Part shown: positions 17,537 through 27,100 of the stretch, piece after piece
How the letters are laid out: each line of letters starts with the position of its first letter
Position numbering within the stretch: position 1 is the first letter of the stretch
DNA from: Acidobacteriota bacterium
GTDB taxonomy: Bacteria; Actinomycetota; Thermoleophilia; Miltoncostaeales; Miltoncostaeaceae
Direction of reading: 5' to 3'
Length of the DNA: 34,891 bases
Assembly (NCBI GenBank): GCA_018969105.1
Contig: JAGWYY010000002.1
Location: forward strand, 1 to 34,891
Program-made: the position numbers and the translations under genes
The notes under the pieces: model-generated
Databases searched by the model: none
What the model saw: the letters and a program-made list of their open reading frames with translations, nothing else
What the model was told of the DNA's origin: nothing

Positions 17537-17544
17537 GCGCGCCG

Positions 17545-18069
17545 ATGACGCATCGCCACCAGCACCCCGTCACCGTCGTCACCGACGGCGCCTGCTCGGG
17601 AAACGGCACCGACGACGCCCGGGGCGGCTGGGCGGCCATCATCATCGCCCCCGATGGCTCGGAGGTGGTGCTCACCGGGGCCGAGGCCCCGAGCACCAAC
17701 AACCGCATGGAGCTCATGGCCGCGATCGAGGGGCTTGCCGCAGCGCCCGATGGCTCGACCGTCGACCTGGTCACCGACTCCTCGTACCTCGCCAAGGCGA
17801 TCACGGACGACTGGCTGGGCTCATGGCAGAAGCGCGGGTGGAGAACCGCCGGCAAGAAGCCGGTGGCCAACCGCGATCTCTGGGAGCGCCTGCTGGCGCA
17901 GCTCGCACGACATCAGGCGGTGCAGCCGCGCCTCGTGCGCGGCCACGCGGGGCACGAGCTCAACGAGCGTGCCGACCGCCTGGCGCAGGACGCCGCGGCA
18001 ACGGCCGAGGCCACGACGCCCCCCATGGACGGAAGCGCGTCGGAACAGATGGGCTTCGACATCGGCTGA
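17545..18069 (+). CDS. rnhA: Ribonuclease HI
   Basis: VTVVTDGACSGNGTDDARGGWAAIIIAPDG...NNRMELMAAIEGL...TDSSYLAKAI...WQKRGWRTAGKKPVANRDLW...RLVRGHAGHELNERADRLA. Confidence 0.96.
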   Translation: MTHRHQHPVTVVTDGACSGNGTDDARGGWAAIIIAPDGSEVVLTGAEAPSTNNRMELMAAIEGLAAAPDGSTVDLVTDSSYLAKAITDDWLGSWQKRGWRTAGKKPVANRDLWERLLAQLARHQAVQPRLVRGHAGHELNERADRLAQDAAATAEATTPPMDGSASEQMGFDIG

Positions 18070-18132
18070 GTCATGAGATGATTACGCCGTCCGCGCCCGC
18101 GGGCGGATGATCCAACCTCGAGGAGTATCCGG

Positions 18133-18828
18133 GTGTCACGCAAGGGCTGGTTGATCGGCGGTGCGGTGGTCGTGGTGATCGCCGTGGTCGTCGCGCTCAT
18201 CGTCGTCAGCGTCTCCGGGGGCGACTCCTCGGGCGACGCGGCCTCCCCGTCCGAGACCCAGGGGGGCGCCAGGGTGGCCGCCCTCGTCAAGGGCATCCCG
18301 CAGGCGGAGTTCGCCATCGGCAACCCGGGCGCCCCGGTGACCGTGCGGGAGTTCATCGACCCGCAGTGCCCGGTGTGCAAGGCCGCGAGCACCAAGACCA
18401 TCCCGGGCCTGATCAAGGGCCCGATCAAGGACGGCACCGCCCGCCTCATCGTCGAGCCGCTCACCTTCATCGGCCCCGACTCCTCCAGCGGCGCGCTGGC
18501 CATCGCGGCGGCTGCGCAGCAGGACAAGGGCTTCGCCTACACGGAAATCCTCTACGCCAACCAGGGCCAGGAGAACTCCGGCTGGGCCACCGAGGACGTC
18601 CTCGCGGGCATCGCCAAGGCCACGCCGGGCCTGAACGTGGAGGCCTGGAAGACCGCCAAGTCCGGTGACGCCGCCGCAAACGCGGTGTTCGCCTCGGGCG
18701 ACCGCGGCAAGGCGGCCGGCGTGTCCGCCACCCCGACCTTCGTGGTGAAGGGCCCCGGCGGCACGAAGGTCATCACCGGTTCGGTGGACTCCTCCGAGGT
18801 CATCAGCGCAATCGAGGCCGTCAGCTGA
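18133..18828 (+). CDS. DsbA-like membrane-anchored thioredoxin-fold protein
   Basis: N-terminal TM (WLIGGAVVVVIAVVVALIVVSV), then VTVREFIDPQCPVCKAASTKTIPGLI (CPVC) and GVSATPTFVVKG (cis-Pro). Confidence 0.88.
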   Translation: MSRKGWLIGGAVVVVIAVVVALIVVSVSGGDSSGDAASPSETQGGARVAALVKGIPQAEFAIGNPGAPVTVREFIDPQCPVCKAASTKTIPGLIKGPIKDGTARLIVEPLTFIGPDSSSGALAIAAAAQQDKGFAYTEILYANQGQENSGWATEDVLAGIAKATPGLNVEAWKTAKSGDAAANAVFASGDRGKAAGVSATPTFVVKGPGGTKVITGSVDSSEVISAIEAVS

Positions 18829-19262
18829 CGCTGCTGCGCCTTCGCATCGCGCAGGGCGTGCTCGCCCTGCTCGGGCTCGGCATAACCGGATACCTGTCGT
18901 GGGAGCGCCTCAGCGGAGGCTCTCCCGCGTGCGTCATCGGCGGGGGCTGCGCCACGGTGCAGAACTCCGACTACGCGCAGATCGCCGGGGTGTCGCTGTC
19001 GTACCTGGGCTTCATCACCTACGCCTTCATGCTGCTGTCAGCGTTCCTGCCGGGATTCCCCGGGCGACTGCTCGGGCTCATCACCAGCGTCGGTGGCGTG
19101 CTCTTCTCGCTCTGGCTGCTCTACGCCGAGCTCTTCCTCATCAAGGCGATCTGCCCGTGGTGCGTCGGCAGCCTCGTGGTGATGGTGCTGGCCCTCGTGG
19201 TGGCCATATGGCGCATTACGAAGGCAGGCGACCTGCGATCAGACGAGGCGCCCGCGAGCTAG
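18825..19262 (+). CDS. Vitamin K epoxide reductase (VKOR) family protein
   Basis: RLRIAQGVLALLGLGITGYLSWERLSGGSPACVIGGGCATVQNSDYAQIAGVSLSYLGFITYAFMLLS...LIKAICPWCVGSLVVM; CPWC plus loop Cys pair. ORF track starts at GTG 18858; a CTG at 18825 overlapping the dsbA-like stop would complete TM1. Confidence 0.85.
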   Translation: MTLLRLRIAQGVLALLGLGITGYLSWERLSGGSPACVIGGGCATVQNSDYAQIAGVSLSYLGFITYAFMLLSAFLPGFPGRLLGLITSVGGVLFSLWLLYAELFLIKAICPWCVGSLVVMVLALVVAIWRITKAGDLRSDEAPAS

Positions 19263-19444
19263 CCACCACCGCGCCGCTGGATCGAGCGGAGCAGGAACCA
19301 CAGGATCACCAGCACGATGCCGGCCACGGCGGCCACCACGAGCTGCCCCATGGCCAGGCCCACGATGATCGCGATGAACGCGAGCCCGGTGAGCACGAGC
19401 ATGACGATGGCCAGCTGGCGACTGGGCTTCCCGGGCTCTGACAC
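19259..19444 (-). CDS. Small membrane protein (61 aa), function unknown
   Basis: MSEPGKPSRQLAIVMLVLTGLAFIAIIVGLAMGQLVVAAVAGIVLVILWFLLRSIQRRGGG, two hydrophobic segments; preceded by a TACCGT-N6-GTG element. Confidence 0.6.
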   Translation of the reverse strand: MSEPGKPSRQLAIVMLVLTGLAFIAIIVGLAMGQLVVAAVAGIVLVILWFLLRSIQRRGGG

Positions 19445-19450
19445 ACCGCC

Positions 19451-19456
19451 ACGGTA
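19451..19456 (-). promoter_or_regulatory. Candidate -10 TACCGT, 6 nt before the small membrane protein GTG
   Basis: Minus strand TACCGT-ggcggt-GTG. Confidence 0.4.
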
Positions 19457-19482
19457 TAGGCCCGGCCGTCAGGAGGCATGGC

Positions 19483-19488
19483 TAACGT
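19483..19488 (+). promoter_or_regulatory. Candidate -10 TAACGT, 7 nt before ATG at 19496
   Basis: TAACGT-gcgcgcc-ATG; supports 19496 rather than 19478 as the start. Confidence 0.4.
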
Positions 19489-19495
19489 GCGCGCC

Positions 19496-20614
19496 ATGTC
19501 GTCACCCCGCCTCGCACGCATCGCCTCGGGCGCCCTCATCGCGGGAGGCGTGGCCCTGCTGCTCGCCTCCGGCGGATCCGCCGAGGGGTGGGTCAATTCC
19601 CTGCGCTGCACCGCGCAGGCAGATGCCCAGGCCATCGACGCCCAGCTCGCGGCCGCGGGCAGCCCCCTGGCCGGGCAGGGCGCCACCTTCGTGCGCGAGG
19701 GCCTCGCCAACGACATCGACCCCCGGCTCCTGGTGGCCATCGCCGCCCAGGAGACCATGCTCATGACCTACGGGCCGGCGCAGCAGATCAACAACCCCTT
19801 CGGCCTCGGCCCCGGCATCGCATTCCCCACCCCCGCAGAGGCCATCGCCATGGCCGCGAGCACCCTCCACCGCTACGCCGGTGACGGCCTCGTGACCCTC
19901 CCGCAGATCGGCGACCGCTGGGCTCCGCCCGGCGCCAGCAACGACACCCAGGGACTGAACAGCGGCTGGCCCGCCGGCGTGGCCGCCTTCTTCACCACCC
20001 TCGGCGGCGACCCCTACCGCCCGGTGCAGGCCTCGGCACAGGACCCGGCGCCCACCTGCGCGCCGGCGGGCGCCACGGCGGCCCCTGCGGCGGGCTACGC
20101 GATGACCCAGCCGCAGGTGATCCCGGCGGTCACGCCCACCGACGGCCCGGGGGTCGTGGTGGTGTGGGGCGGCCAGGCGCCGGTGGCCAGCGGATCCACC
20201 ATGGCCGACGGCTCCGACCCGCGCACCGGGCGGGCCGCCGTGCTCGAGGGGTTCGCCTTCCCCATCGCCGCGCCGAAGGGCTCGCCCGTCTCGTACCAGC
20301 CGTCCGGCGGCCGCCCGGTGGTCATCACCTCCGCCCCGGGCGCCGTGGTGGTGGCGCCGGTGTCGGGCACGCTGCGCATCGCGAAGGGCCGCGCGGCGGC
20401 GGCCGGCGTGGGCTTCTGGGTGGATGCCCCCGGCCGCGACCGCGTGGGCCTCGGACCGCTGGCCTCGTACGAGCCGGGCATCTCCCAGGGCGTCCGGGTG
20501 GTCGCGGGGCAGCCGCTCGGGCGCGCCACGGGATCCACCACCATCGCCTGGCAGCGCGATGGCGTTGCCGTGGGCATCCAGCCGATGCTCGCCGCCACCC
20601 GGCCATCCGACTGA
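19496..20614 (+). CDS. Secreted glucosaminidase/lysozyme-like protein with a C-terminal M23/LytM-like domain lacking catalytic His motifs
   Basis: Signal peptide MSSPRLARIASGALIAGGVALLLASGGSA; ...DPRLLVAIAAQETMLMTYGPAQQINNPFGLGPG (glucosaminidase-like E and NNxFG); C-terminus APGAVVVAPVSGTLRIAKG...VVAGQPLGRATGSTTIAWQRDG resembles LytM beta-barrel. ORF-track start is 19478. Confidence 0.65.
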   Translation: MSSPRLARIASGALIAGGVALLLASGGSAEGWVNSLRCTAQADAQAIDAQLAAAGSPLAGQGATFVREGLANDIDPRLLVAIAAQETMLMTYGPAQQINNPFGLGPGIAFPTPAEAIAMAASTLHRYAGDGLVTLPQIGDRWAPPGASNDTQGLNSGWPAGVAAFFTTLGGDPYRPVQASAQDPAPTCAPAGATAAPAAGYAMTQPQVIPAVTPTDGPGVVVVWGGQAPVASGSTMADGSDPRTGRAAVLEGFAFPIAAPKGSPVSYQPSGGRPVVITSAPGAVVVAPVSGTLRIAKGRAAAAGVGFWVDAPGRDRVGLGPLASYEPGISQGVRVVAGQPLGRATGSTTIAWQRDGVAVGIQPMLAATRPSD

Positions 20615-20670
20615 CCCGGGCCGCATCCGGGTAACCTGCCCGCGTCAGGAATCTGGATGAAGGAGCGGTG

Positions 20671-21678
20671 GTGAAGGCGATTCGCATGAACGAGCCGGGC
20701 GGCCCCGAGGTGCTGGTGCTCGAGGACGTCCCCGACCTCGAGCCGGGGCCCGGCGAGGTGGTGGTCGCCCTGAAGGCCGCCGCGCTCAACCGGCGTGATG
20801 TGTTCGTGCGCAAGGGCGTGGCAAAGGTGCCCCTCCCCCTCACCCCGGGTTCGGACGGCGCGGGCGTGGTGAGCGCCGTCGGCGCGGGCGTCACGGGGGT
20901 GGCCGAGGGCGATGAGGTCATCATCCTCCCCTCGCTCTCGTGGGGCGACGACCAGCGCGCGCCCGGCCCCGGCTTCCGCATCCTCGGCGGGCCCGACCAG
21001 GGCACCTACGCCGAGCAGATCGTCATCGCCGCCGAGAACGTCTACCCCAGGCCGGGGCGCCTCTCGTGGCATGAGGCCGCCGCGCTTCCCCTCGCCGGCC
21101 TCACGGCATGGCGCGCGCTGTTCAGCCGTGCCCGGGTGCAGCCGGGCGAGACCGTGCTGGTCATCGGCATCGGCGGCGGCGTGGCCACCTTCGCGCTGCA
21201 CCTGGCCAAGGCCGCGGGGTGCAAGGTGGTGGTCACCTCCTCGTCGGACGAGAAGCTCGAGAAGGCCGCCGCCCTCGGCGCCGACGTGGGCGTGAACTAC
21301 GCCACGGCGGGCGACGAATGGGCAGCCGCGGTGAAGGAGGCCAACGGCGGCGGCGTGGACGTGGTGATCGACTCGGTGGGATCCACCTGGGCCGGCAGCG
21401 TGGACTCCTGCGCCCCCGGAGGCCGCGTGGTGGTGTTCGGGGGCACGGGCGGCGCCAAGGTGGAGATGGCCGTGCGTCCGATGACCCTCGGCCAGGTGGG
21501 CCTGCTCGGCACCACCATGGGCAGCCCCGCCGAGTTCGCCCAGCTGCTCGCCGCAGTGGATGCCCAGTCGTGGGTGCCGGTGATCGACAGCGTGCGGCCC
21601 CTGGCCGACGCCGCCGCCGCGCACGAGCGCGAGGAGGCCGGGCTGCACTTCGGCAAGCTCGTCCTGGAGTGCTCGTGA
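20671..21678 (+). CDS. NADPH:quinone reductase-like MDR/zinc-type alcohol dehydrogenase family oxidoreductase
   Basis: VKAIRMNEPGGPEVLVLEDVPDLEPGPGEVVVALKAAALNRRDVFVRKG...PGSDGAGVVSAVG...VLVIGIGGGVATFALHLAKAAGCKVVVTSSSDEKLEKAAALGAD. In-frame GTGs at 20668 and 20671. Confidence 0.9.
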   Translation: MKAIRMNEPGGPEVLVLEDVPDLEPGPGEVVVALKAAALNRRDVFVRKGVAKVPLPLTPGSDGAGVVSAVGAGVTGVAEGDEVIILPSLSWGDDQRAPGPGFRILGGPDQGTYAEQIVIAAENVYPRPGRLSWHEAAALPLAGLTAWRALFSRARVQPGETVLVIGIGGGVATFALHLAKAAGCKVVVTSSSDEKLEKAAALGADVGVNYATAGDEWAAAVKEANGGGVDVVIDSVGSTWAGSVDSCAPGGRVVVFGGTGGAKVEMAVRPMTLGQVGLLGTTMGSPAEFAQLLAAVDAQSWVPVIDSVRPLADAAAAHEREEAGLHFGKLVLECS

Positions 21679-22070
21679 CCGACGCCCCGAAGCCCAGCCT
21701 GCAGGAGCGCCTGCGCCCGGTGTGCGCCGTGCTCGGCGGCATCGGCGCCGTGCTCAGCGTGCTGGCCTCGTTCGTGGCCGTCGAGGCCTTCTCGATGGGC
21801 GGCATCTTCTACACGCTCGAGTACCACTCGGGCGGATGGGCAGGCGCCGTGGCATTCCTCATGGCCATGCTCACGGTGGGCGGGGCCATCGTGGTGCGCC
21901 GCTCGCCCGCGCTCGGCAGCACGCTCATGTACATCGGCGGCTGCGGCGGGTTCCTCGCATGCGGCGGCATCTGGCTCATCCCCGGCACGGTCACGCTCGT
22001 GGCGGCGAACCTCGCCCTCTGGGCCATCACCGACCCGTTCAAGGACGCGCCGGCCGGCGCCCGCACCTGA
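21675..22070 (+). CDS. Small integral membrane protein, function unknown
   Basis: VTDAPKPSLQERLRPVCAVLGGIGAVLSVLASFVAVEAFSMGGIFYTLEYHSGGWAGAVAFLMAMLTVGGAIVVRR...; GTGA overlap with preceding stop. Confidence 0.7.
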   Translation: MTDAPKPSLQERLRPVCAVLGGIGAVLSVLASFVAVEAFSMGGIFYTLEYHSGGWAGAVAFLMAMLTVGGAIVVRRSPALGSTLMYIGGCGGFLACGGIWLIPGTVTLVAANLALWAITDPFKDAPAGART

Positions 22071-22083
22071 GCGCGGCCGCCTG

Positions 22084-23124
22084 ATGGACCTGCCGCTCCT
22101 GCGCGAGCTGTGCGAGGCCTCCGGCCCCCCGGGCGCGGAGGACCGCGTGCGCGACATCGTGCGGGGCCGCCTCGCTGCCACGGCCGACCGCGTGGACGAC
22201 CTCGCGATGGGATGCCTCGACGGGGTGCGGGCCCCCGCCGGCGAGCCCGCCGGGCGCCTCATGCTCGCCGCCCACATGGACGAGATCGGCCTCATGGTCA
22301 CCCACGTGGACGACCGCGGGTTCGTCAAGTTCATCCCGCTCGGCGGCTGGGACGCCCGCACGCTCGTGGGGCAGCGGGTGCTCATCCACGGGCGCGAGGA
22401 CCTCATCGGCATCGTCGGCACCACCCCCGTGCACCTCCTCGACGAGGCCGCGCGCAGCAAGGCGCCCAAGATGGAGGACCTCACGATCGACATCGGCCTG
22501 CAGGGCGAGCGGGCCCAGGAGCTCGTGCGGAAGGGCGATGTGGCCACCCGCGTGCGCGATCTCGCCCAGGTGGGTGACCTCGTCACGGGCAAGGCGCTGG
22601 ACGACCGCGTGGGCGTGTACGTGATGCTCGAGGGGCTGCGCGCCGCCGGCCCGTCGCCGATGGAGGTGCACGCCACCGCAACGGCGCAGGAGGAGGTCGG
22701 ACTGCGCGGGGCGCGCACGGCCGCCCATCGCATCGCACCCGACATCGCCGTGGCCATCGATACCTGCCCGGCGGACGACGGCCCGGGCACGCCCAAGAGC
22801 GGCCCGTCCACGCGGCTCGGCGAGGGCGCGGCCATCCGGGTGATGGACGCCAGCGCCATCGGCCATCGGGGCCTCGTGGACCTGCTCATCGCGCTGGCCG
22901 AGGAGCGCGACATTCCCTTCCAGCTGCACGTGAGCAACAAGGGCGGCACCGACACCGCCAGCCTCCAGCTCTCGGGGCAGGGCTCCATCGCCGGCTGCAT
23001 CTCGATCCCCACCCGCTACGTGCACACGAGCGTCGAGGCCTGCCATCCCGACGACATCGACGCCGCCGTGGCCCTCACCGCCGCGCTCATCGAGCAGGCG
23101 CACCGCCTGCTCGCCCCGGGCTAG
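22084..23124 (+). CDS. M42 family metallopeptidase (glutamyl aminopeptidase/endoglucanase-like)
   Basis: MLAAHMDEIGLMVTHVDDRGFVKFIPLGGWDARTLVGQRVLIHG...GKALDDRVGVYVMLEGL...ATAQEEVGLRGARTAAHRIAPDIAVAIDT...IPTRYVHTSVEACHPDDI. Confidence 0.93.
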   Translation: MDLPLLRELCEASGPPGAEDRVRDIVRGRLAATADRVDDLAMGCLDGVRAPAGEPAGRLMLAAHMDEIGLMVTHVDDRGFVKFIPLGGWDARTLVGQRVLIHGREDLIGIVGTTPVHLLDEAARSKAPKMEDLTIDIGLQGERAQELVRKGDVATRVRDLAQVGDLVTGKALDDRVGVYVMLEGLRAAGPSPMEVHATATAQEEVGLRGARTAAHRIAPDIAVAIDTCPADDGPGTPKSGPSTRLGEGAAIRVMDASAIGHRGLVDLLIALAEERDIPFQLHVSNKGGTDTASLQLSGQGSIAGCISIPTRYVHTSVEACHPDDIDAAVALTAALIEQAHRLLAPG

Positions 23125-23127
23125 GGC

Positions 23128-23994
23128 TCAGGCCACCAGCACGGCGACGGCGAAGCCGCCACCGATCACGGCAACCGTGCCGGCGATGACCAGCGGGGCC
23201 ATGCGCCCGTAGGCCATGTGCCCGCGACCGAGCGCCGAAAGGGCCAGCGCAGCGAGGAAGCCTCCCACGAGGCCGCCCAGGTGCCCCCCGATCGAGATGC
23301 CGGGGATCACGAAGGTGATCGCCAGGTTGAGCAGCAGGAAGATGCCCACGCTCGACCCCAGGAGCGCGATGCCCTGCTGCCGCTCGAGCACGAGCAACGC
23401 GGCCATGAGCCCGTAGATACCGCCTGACGCGCCCACCGTGAGCGCATCGGGCGCGAACAGCAGCGCCCCGGCCGCACCCCAGACGATGCTGGCCAGGTAG
23501 ATGGCGCCGAAGCGCAGCGAGCCCGCGTACCGCTCGAGCGCGCCGCCAAGCCACCACAGCACGATCATGTTGAAGATCAGGTGGATGAGCCCGGCGTGCA
23601 CGAAGGCCGAGGTGATGATGCGGTACCACTGGCCCTCGGCCACGAACGGACCGAACAGGCCGAGATCGACAGCGATGCCGGCATTGGCGCCCGAGATGCT
23701 GATGCCCTGGGCGAGCTCGACGATCGCGATGGCCACGCAGAGGGCGATTATCCCGATGGTGAGCGGCACCCCACCGGTGCGGATTCCGAGGTCGAGGTTG
23801 CGCGCGCGGTCGGTCACCGAGCCCGGGCGCGGGCCGCCCGCGCAGTCCGGGCACTTCATGCCGACGGCGGATGATCGCGCGCAATCCGGGCATATCGGCG
23901 TGCCGCACGACGAGCATGAGATGAGGGTCTCGCGGTCCGGATGCCACCGGCATCGGGCCTCGGCGATACCGGGATCGGCGGTCTGCTCTGCCAC
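23128..23994 (-). CDS. Rhomboid family intramembrane serine protease with N-terminal Cys-rich zinc-binding motif
   Basis: CRWHPDRETLISCSSCGTPICPDCARSSAVGMKCPDCAG; WYRIITSAFVHAGLIHLIFNMIVLWWLGGALE...VGASGGIYGLMAALL...GGHLGGLVGG. Confidence 0.93.
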   Translation of the reverse strand: MAEQTADPGIAEARCRWHPDRETLISCSSCGTPICPDCARSSAVGMKCPDCAGGPRPGSVTDRARNLDLGIRTGGVPLTIGIIALCVAIAIVELAQGISISGANAGIAVDLGLFGPFVAEGQWYRIITSAFVHAGLIHLIFNMIVLWWLGGALERYAGSLRFGAIYLASIVWGAAGALLFAPDALTVGASGGIYGLMAALLVLERQQGIALLGSSVGIFLLLNLAITFVIPGISIGGHLGGLVGGFLAALALSALGRGHMAYGRMAPLVIAGTVAVIGGGFAVAVLVA

Positions 23995-24002
23995 GTGGGT
24001 GC

Positions 24003-24008
24003 ATGGTA
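24003..24008 (-). promoter_or_regulatory. Candidate -10 TACCAT, 8 nt before rhomboid GTG
   Basis: Minus strand TACCAT-gcacccac-GTG. Confidence 0.4.
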
Positions 24009-24160
24009 TCCCGCTTTTCCCATGGTGATGGGGCGGTCGGTACCCCAAGGCCGGGTCATGTCGCCCGTTGACAGGGGGGTTCCGGGAGGCTTCACTACCC
24101 GTTCGGCCCGTCTGCGCGCGGTCCCGCGCGGTCGTTCCATTTCCACCTGAGAGGCTGCAC

Positions 24161-27100
24161 TTGACGACGACGCCTGCGCCGTTCGCAACCACCCCTCCCC
24201 CGGGTCTCCCGGAGCTCAAGGAGCATGACGCCTGCGCGCTCGCCGCCTTCGCCACCCGCGATGGCAAGCCGAGCCGCGACATCATCGATCGCGCGCTCCT
24301 CGGGCTCGACATGATGGTGCACCGCGCCGGCAGCGTTGATGGCGAGGGCGACGGCTCGGGCCTGCAGGTGGACCTCCCGCGGCCGCTGTGGGCATCGCGC
24401 CTGGCGGCAGAGGGCCTTGACCCTGCCACGGCCGACGACCCGCGCTTCGTGGTGGCCCACGTGTTCTTCGAGGGCGGCGCCGAGGCCGACGAGGAGCTTC
24501 CCCGCCTCATCGACATCGCGCGGCTTCACGGCTTCGAGGTGCTCGTCAGCCGCGAGGGCGAGATCGACCGCACGGCACTCGGGCCCCGCGCCGCCGAGAA
24601 CCCGCCGGTGTTCTGGCAGCTCGCGCTGCTCGCAGGCGACGCCGCCACGGCGTCGCGCGACTGCTACCGCGCCATGGTGGCCATCGAGCAGGACCTCACC
24701 TGCCACGTGGCCTCCTTCTCGGCCAACGACTGCGTCTACAAGGTGCTGGGCCAGCCGATGGTGCTGCCGGCCTTCTTCCCCGAGCTCGCCGACCCGGCGT
24801 TCGGATCGTCGCGGGTGATCGCGCACAACCGCTACTCCACCAACACCTACCCCACGTTCAGCCGCGTGCAGCCCTTCGCGATCCTGGGCCACAACGGCGA
24901 GATCAACACCATCGCGCAGTTGCGCGAGCAGTGCCGGCAGCTCGGCCTGCCCATCACCCGCGACGGCTCCGACTCGCAGGACCTCAACCGCCTGCTCGAA
25001 GGGCTCATCTTCGAGAAGGGGCTCTCGCTCATCGAGGCCGTGGAGTTCGCATTCCCGCCGATCCTCGGAGAGGTGCACCGCCTGCCGAGCGACCTGCAGG
25101 ACCTCTACGTGCACTACCGCGAGGCATGGGGTCCGTACGCCCAGGGCCCGGTGGCCCTCGCCGCGCGTGCCTACGACGAGATGGTGTTCTCGGTCGACGC
25201 CCTCGGCCTGCGCCCGCTCTGGTGGGTGGAGACGGCCGACATCTACGTGGCGTCATCCGAGCCCGGGATCATCCCGGTGCACGAGCTCACCGCCGACCCC
25301 CGCCCGCTCGCCCCCGGCGAGAAGATCGCCCTCATCAGCGGCGGCGACGGCGTGCCCCAGGTGCTTTCGTACCCCGAGGTGCAGCGCGAGGTGCACGCCC
25401 GCGCCAGCGCGCGCGGCGGCCTGCCGCACGCCGAGGCCCGCGCCCGACTGGCCGGCGGCCTCGAGCCCGTGGGCGATGGCGCCGAGCTGGAGCCCGCGAC
25501 CGGCGTGAGCGAGGTGCCGCTCGCCGACCTGCTGGCCTCGGCCGGATGGATCGACGGCGACAAGCAGCAGGTGCAGTTCCACGCCGATCGCGGCGCCGAG
25601 CCCATCGGCTCGCTCGGATGGGACGGCCCGCTTGGCCCGCTCTCGCCCGTCGCGCTGCCGGTGTCGGACTACCTGCAGGAGACCGTCGCGGTGGTCACCA
25701 ACCCGGCGATCGACCGCGAGCGCGAGGTGGAGCACTTCTCCACGCGCGTGGTGCTGGGCCGGCGCCCGCCCATCGAGGGCGTCGAGCATGAACCGCCCCA
25801 GCGCTGCGAGCTGCGCATGCCCATCATCCTCGGGGCCATGCGGCCGTCCGTGCAGGTGAGCCTGCCCGAGCTGCGCAGGGTGGCCGCGGGCCAGGGCGTG
25901 GCCGTGATGGAGGACGTCATCGCCGCGTGGGGCGACCGCTACGCCCGCCTGCCCCTCTACTACCCGACCGATGGCAGCACCCGCGAGCACGTCGCCCGCC
26001 TGTGCGAGATGGCCGTCGACGCGGTGTCGGCCGGCGCGGAGATCGTGGTGCTCGAGGACCGCCTCGCCACGGCGCAGGAGCGCGTGATCGATCCGCACCT
26101 CGCGGTGGCCGCCGTTGACAAGGCCCTGCGCGAGGCCCACGACGACGAGGGCGTGGCCCTGCGTCGTCGCGTGAGCGTGGTGCTCAAGGCCGTCGGCATC
26201 AGGAACGTGCATGACATCATGGTGGCCGTGGGCTTCGGGGCCGACGCCCTCTGCCCCTACGCCATGGTGGAGCAGGCCGTCGACGGCTCACCCGAGCCCG
26301 AGGCCGCGGCCGGACGCCTGCTCGATGGCCTGCAGAAGGGTATGGAGAAGGTGCTCTCCACCCTCGGCATCCACGAGATCCGCGGCTACGGCCGCCTGGT
26401 GTCCGCCATCGGCATCGCGCCCGAGGTGCTCGACCGCCTGGGCATCCCGGGCTTCTGCGCATCCGAGGGACGCGGGCTCGACTTCGCGCGGCTCGACGTG
26501 CTCGCGGAGCAGGGCCGGCAGATCCGCGCCGGCGAGGAGGGCGCGGGCAAGGTGAAGCTGCCGCGGATGTACCCGAAGGTGTGGAAGGCCCTCGCCCGCG
26601 TCGCCAACTCGGAGCGCGGCTACGACGAGTTCGCCGAGACCTGCCAGGCGCTCGAGGACGAGCAGCCCGTGGCCCTGCGCCACGCCATCGGCATCCAGCT
26701 GGCCCCCGAGGGCGACCGCCTGCCCGCAGATCGCGTGTCGAGCGCGGTGGGCGACCAGGACCTGCCCTTCGTGATCTCGTCGATGTCGTTCGGAAGCCAG
26801 GGCGAGACCCCCTTCCGCGCGTACGCCGAGGCGGCCTACCGGGCCAACATGCTCTGCATGAACGGCGAGGGCGGTGAGATCCGCGACATGTACGGCAAGT
26901 ACCCGAGGAACCGCGGCGTGCAGATCGCGTCGGGCCGCTTCGGGGTGTCGTCGCTGCTCATGAACGCCTGCGAGTGGATCGAGATCAAGATCGGCCAGGG
27001 CGCGAAGCCCGGCGAGGGCGGCCACCTGCCGGGATCCAAGGTGACCGAGGCCATCGCGGCGGCGCGCAACGCCACCGTGGGGTCCGACCTCATCAGCCCC

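Noticed and set aside
23128-23994. Rhomboid with N-terminal zinc-binding Cys motif as a novel architecture
   Set aside because: To my knowledge this domain arrangement is common in actinobacterial rhomboids, so it is not reported as new.
24068-24160. ORF-track start of gltB at 24068 (TTG inside TTGACA)
   Set aside because: MTGGFREASLPVRPVCARSRAVVPFPPERLH lacks GltB similarity; TTG 24161 places the catalytic Cys near the N-terminus. The TTGACA there may be a -35 but no convincing -10 follows.
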